DNA from: CAINVV01 sp964506325
Lineage (GTDB): Bacteria; Bacteroidota; Bacteroidia; Bacteroidales; Prolixibacteraceae
Direction of reading: 5' to 3'
DNA: 7,395 nucleotides
Assembly (NCBI GenBank): GCA_964506325.1
Contig: CAZDLO010000147.1
Location: 1-7,395 of the forward strand
Shown: positions 6,170-7,395 of the stretch, in pieces
Position numbering within the stretch: position 1 is the first letter of the stretch
Layout of the letters: every line of letters begins with the position of its first letter
The notes under the pieces: generated by a model
Database searches by the model: none
Seen by the model: only the letters and a program-made list of their open reading frames with translations
What the model was told of the DNA's origin: nothing
Position numbers and translations under genes: made by a program

Positions 6170-7285
6170 ATGAAAACAATAAAATACTTGTTCACCTTAT
6201 GGCTGTTGCTTCTTGTTGCCTGTTTATTCACTGAAACGACACAAGGTCAGAATATTCCCCCGGCAAATACTGCCGGAAACCCAATAAAATTCACTCATTT
6301 CTCCTTTATGGATACCCAGGGTACCGGAATTGAAGCATTCAACTTTTTACTTCCGGAAAACTGGCGGTTTGACGGCGGTATCAACTGGATCCTGGATGCT
6401 CCCGCCATGCCTGCCACAGTAGCCTTCAGGGTTTACAACACAAGAGGAAAAGATGAATTCGAAGCATTCGAAAATCGCTGTTATTTCTGGACAACCAGCC
6501 TGCAATTGTTAAGGATGTTCCCTCCTGGGACCAAATATTTTGGAAACACTGTCAAACTTCCGGTAAATGCACTTAATGCACTTAAGAAAATAATACTCCC
6601 GAAGGAAAGGGCAAATTATCCTGATTTCAAAATTAGCTCTGGGACAGAGCTGCCGGAACTGGCAAAAGCCCTGGGTGGGGGGAAGGCAGGAACCACAGGG
6701 GCCAAGGTCAGGTTCACCTATGTAAAAAACGGGGTGCCCATGGAAGAGGAAATATATGCTGTTGTGGAGAAGATGACTTTCCCTGTTAATTCGATGAATG
6801 GCGTTTTCTTTAGCACGATATGGTACGTGGATTACATATTTTCATTTAAAGGAGAAAAAGGGAAACTCGAAAACCAGACGAAAATATTCCAGACCATCAC
6901 TTCCTCCTTCAAACTGAATCCGAAATGGTTTGCAAAATACAGCAATGTGGTTGAATACATGGCCCAGCAAAAGATCACCCAGATCAGAAGTATCGGGGAG
7001 TTTAGCAGGATGCTCAGCCAGATGAGCGACCAGTTTAGGACCGGGCAGCTCGAACAGTTTGAGAGCCGTGGAAAAGTTTACGATAAAGTATCCGAGAAAT
7101 TCAGTGACAATACCCTGGGAATAGACAGGTATTATGACCCATACGAGGAAAGACAGGTGGAGTTGCCAAGCGGATACAACCATGCCTGGTGCAATAACAA
7201 CGGAGAATATGTGGTATCGGACAACCCGAATTACAACCCGAATGTCGGGTCAAACCTGACCTGGCAGGAGTTGAAGAAACAATGA
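6170..7285 (+). CDS. Exported protein or lipoprotein of unknown function with an Asn/Pro-rich C-terminal motif
   Basis: The product has 371 residues. The N-terminus (KTIK, then hydrophobic residues 7-17) contains LVAC at 15-18, a fair lipobox with Cys18 as the possible lipid-bearing residue. The alternative is ordinary cleavage near TQGQ around residue 27. The region FNFLLPENWRFDGGINW, followed by a sandwich-like stretch to about 150, loosely recalls PsbP/MOG1-like folds, but this is only an impression. A helical, charged region (about 262-315) follows. The end holds AWCNNNGEYVVSDNPNYNPN (339-358) with an NPN-Y-NPN repeat. I recall similar C-terminal Asn/Pro endings in uncharacterised bacterial exported proteins. 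No catalytic motif is evident. The gene lies 13 bases after the beta-barrel gene, so the pair may work together at the outer membrane. The downstream 110 bases hold no gene. Confidence 0.7.
   Translation: MKTIKYLFTLWLLLLVACLFTETTQGQNIPPANTAGNPIKFTHFSFMDTQGTGIEAFNFLLPENWRFDGGINWILDAPAMPATVAFRVYNTRGKDEFEAFENRCYFWTTSLQLLRMFPPGTKYFGNTVKLPVNALNALKKIILPKERANYPDFKISSGTELPELAKALGGGKAGTTGAKVRFTYVKNGVPMEEEIYAVVEKMTFPVNSMNGVFFSTIWYVDYIFSFKGEKGKLENQTKIFQTITSSFKLNPKWFAKYSNVVEYMAQQKITQIRSIGEFSRMLSQMSDQFRTGQLEQFESRGKVYDKVSEKFSDNTLGIDRYYDPYEERQVELPSGYNHAWCNNNGEYVVSDNPNYNPNVGSNLTWQELKKQ
7221..7243 (+). repeat. Two tandem 11-base copies (12-base period) inside the unknown protein gene
   Basis: ACAACCCGAAT occurs at 7221-7231 and again at 7233-7243. 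The 12-base period keeps the frame and encodes the NPN-Y-NPN stretch near the C-terminus of the 6170-7285 product. It may be a small in-frame duplication that became fixed, or codon-level convergence within a conserved motif. Confidence 0.6.
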
Positions 7286-7309
7286 GGAGGTTCGCAAATC
7301 TTCACCGGT

Positions 7310-7341
7310 CCCGAGTAGTGACATGCAAGCCACTGTTCGGG
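7310..7341 (+). ncRNA. 11-base-pair hairpin after the last gene (RNA-level structure)
   Basis: CCCGAGTAGTG (7310-7320) pairs with CACTGTTCGGG (7331-7341) around a 10-base loop. Nine pairs are Watson-Crick. The other two are G-U and U-G wobbles at adjacent positions, so the stem is continuous only in a + strand transcript; on the - strand they become C-A and A-C mismatches. It begins 24 bases after the stop codon at 7283-7285. It could terminate or protect the 3' end of the operon transcript, but no U-run follows, so it is not a typical intrinsic terminator. No known RNA family is recognised. Confidence 0.5.
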
Positions 7342-7373
7342 TACAATGATAGATTCCGAAACCAGGGAATTCA

Positions 7374-7395
7374 AGAGGGTGTCCAAAAAGGGCAC
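7374..7395. other. Sequence resembling an insertion-sequence end, or a short hairpin, at the right edge
   Basis: The last bases, GAGGGTGTCCAAAAAGG and the following CAC, resemble terminal inverted repeats I recall from Bacteroidota insertion sequences (GGGTGTCCAAAAAG-like ends). The same bases can fold: GTGTCC (7379-7384) against GGGCAC (7390-7395), one wobble pair, loop AAAAA. The window stops here, so neither a transposase nor a second end can be seen. The resemblance is from memory and approximate. Confidence 0.22.

Noticed and set aside
6842..7183. 113-residue reading frame on the - strand inside the unknown exported protein gene
   Set aside because: It is antisense to a gene with a clear signal peptide and operon spacing, and has no recognisable motif.
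7286..7350. Possible frameshifted continuation of the last protein past its stop
   Set aside because: Other frames run only about 20 codons before stops and show no protein-like pattern. The protein end also looks natural after the Asn/Pro motif.
7231..7395. - strand frame open from the right edge into the 3' end of the last gene
   Set aside because: About 54 codons, ending antisense to the conserved-looking C-terminal motif, with no recognisable sequence. It would need the flanking DNA to judge and is probably chance.

Overview
The window looks like chromosomal DNA of a polysaccharide-degrading member of the Bacteroidota, possibly a free-living Bacteroidales- or Marinilabiliales-type organism; the order is an inference. 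Reasons: all six genes lie on the + strand, start regions are A-rich with no strong Shine-Dalgarno, every complete product begins with a Sec-type export signal (two cut next to Gln, a common Bacteroidota habit), carbohydrate-active enzymes are dense, and one leader resembles the Bacteroidota promoter (TTTG, about 19 bases, TAnnTTTG). No rRNA, tRNA, CRISPR array, transposase or SusC/SusD pair is visible.

Left part (3-5418), exported carbohydrate-degrading enzymes: (1) the 3' part of a glycoside hydrolase family 2 enzyme (beta-galactosidase/beta-glucuronidase type), cut by the left edge; (2) a small SGNH/GDSL hydrolase, probably a deacetylase or other esterase; (3) a secreted protein with a clan GH-A (GH5-like) look and no family I can name, overlapping gene 2 by four bases; (4) an alpha-L-fucosidase of family GH29. 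Together they suggest breakdown of a fucosylated, acylated, galactose- or uronate-containing glycan. The real substrate cannot be read from the window.

Right part (5581-7285): a small exported protein that looks like an outer-membrane beta-barrel, followed 13 bases later by a 371-residue exported protein or lipoprotein of unknown function. These two form a separate short operon with no obvious link to the glycan genes. The last 110 bases hold no gene but contain a well-paired hairpin and a sequence at the edge that resembles an insertion-sequence end.

Intergenic stretches are 60, 128, 162, 13 and 110 bases, so none exceeds 300. Several contain inverted repeats, listed separately. I found no clearly new multi-gene system. 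The best leads are the unclassified GH-A-like protein coupled to an SGNH hydrolase with atypical catalytic blocks, and the conserved-looking unknown exported protein at 6170-7285.
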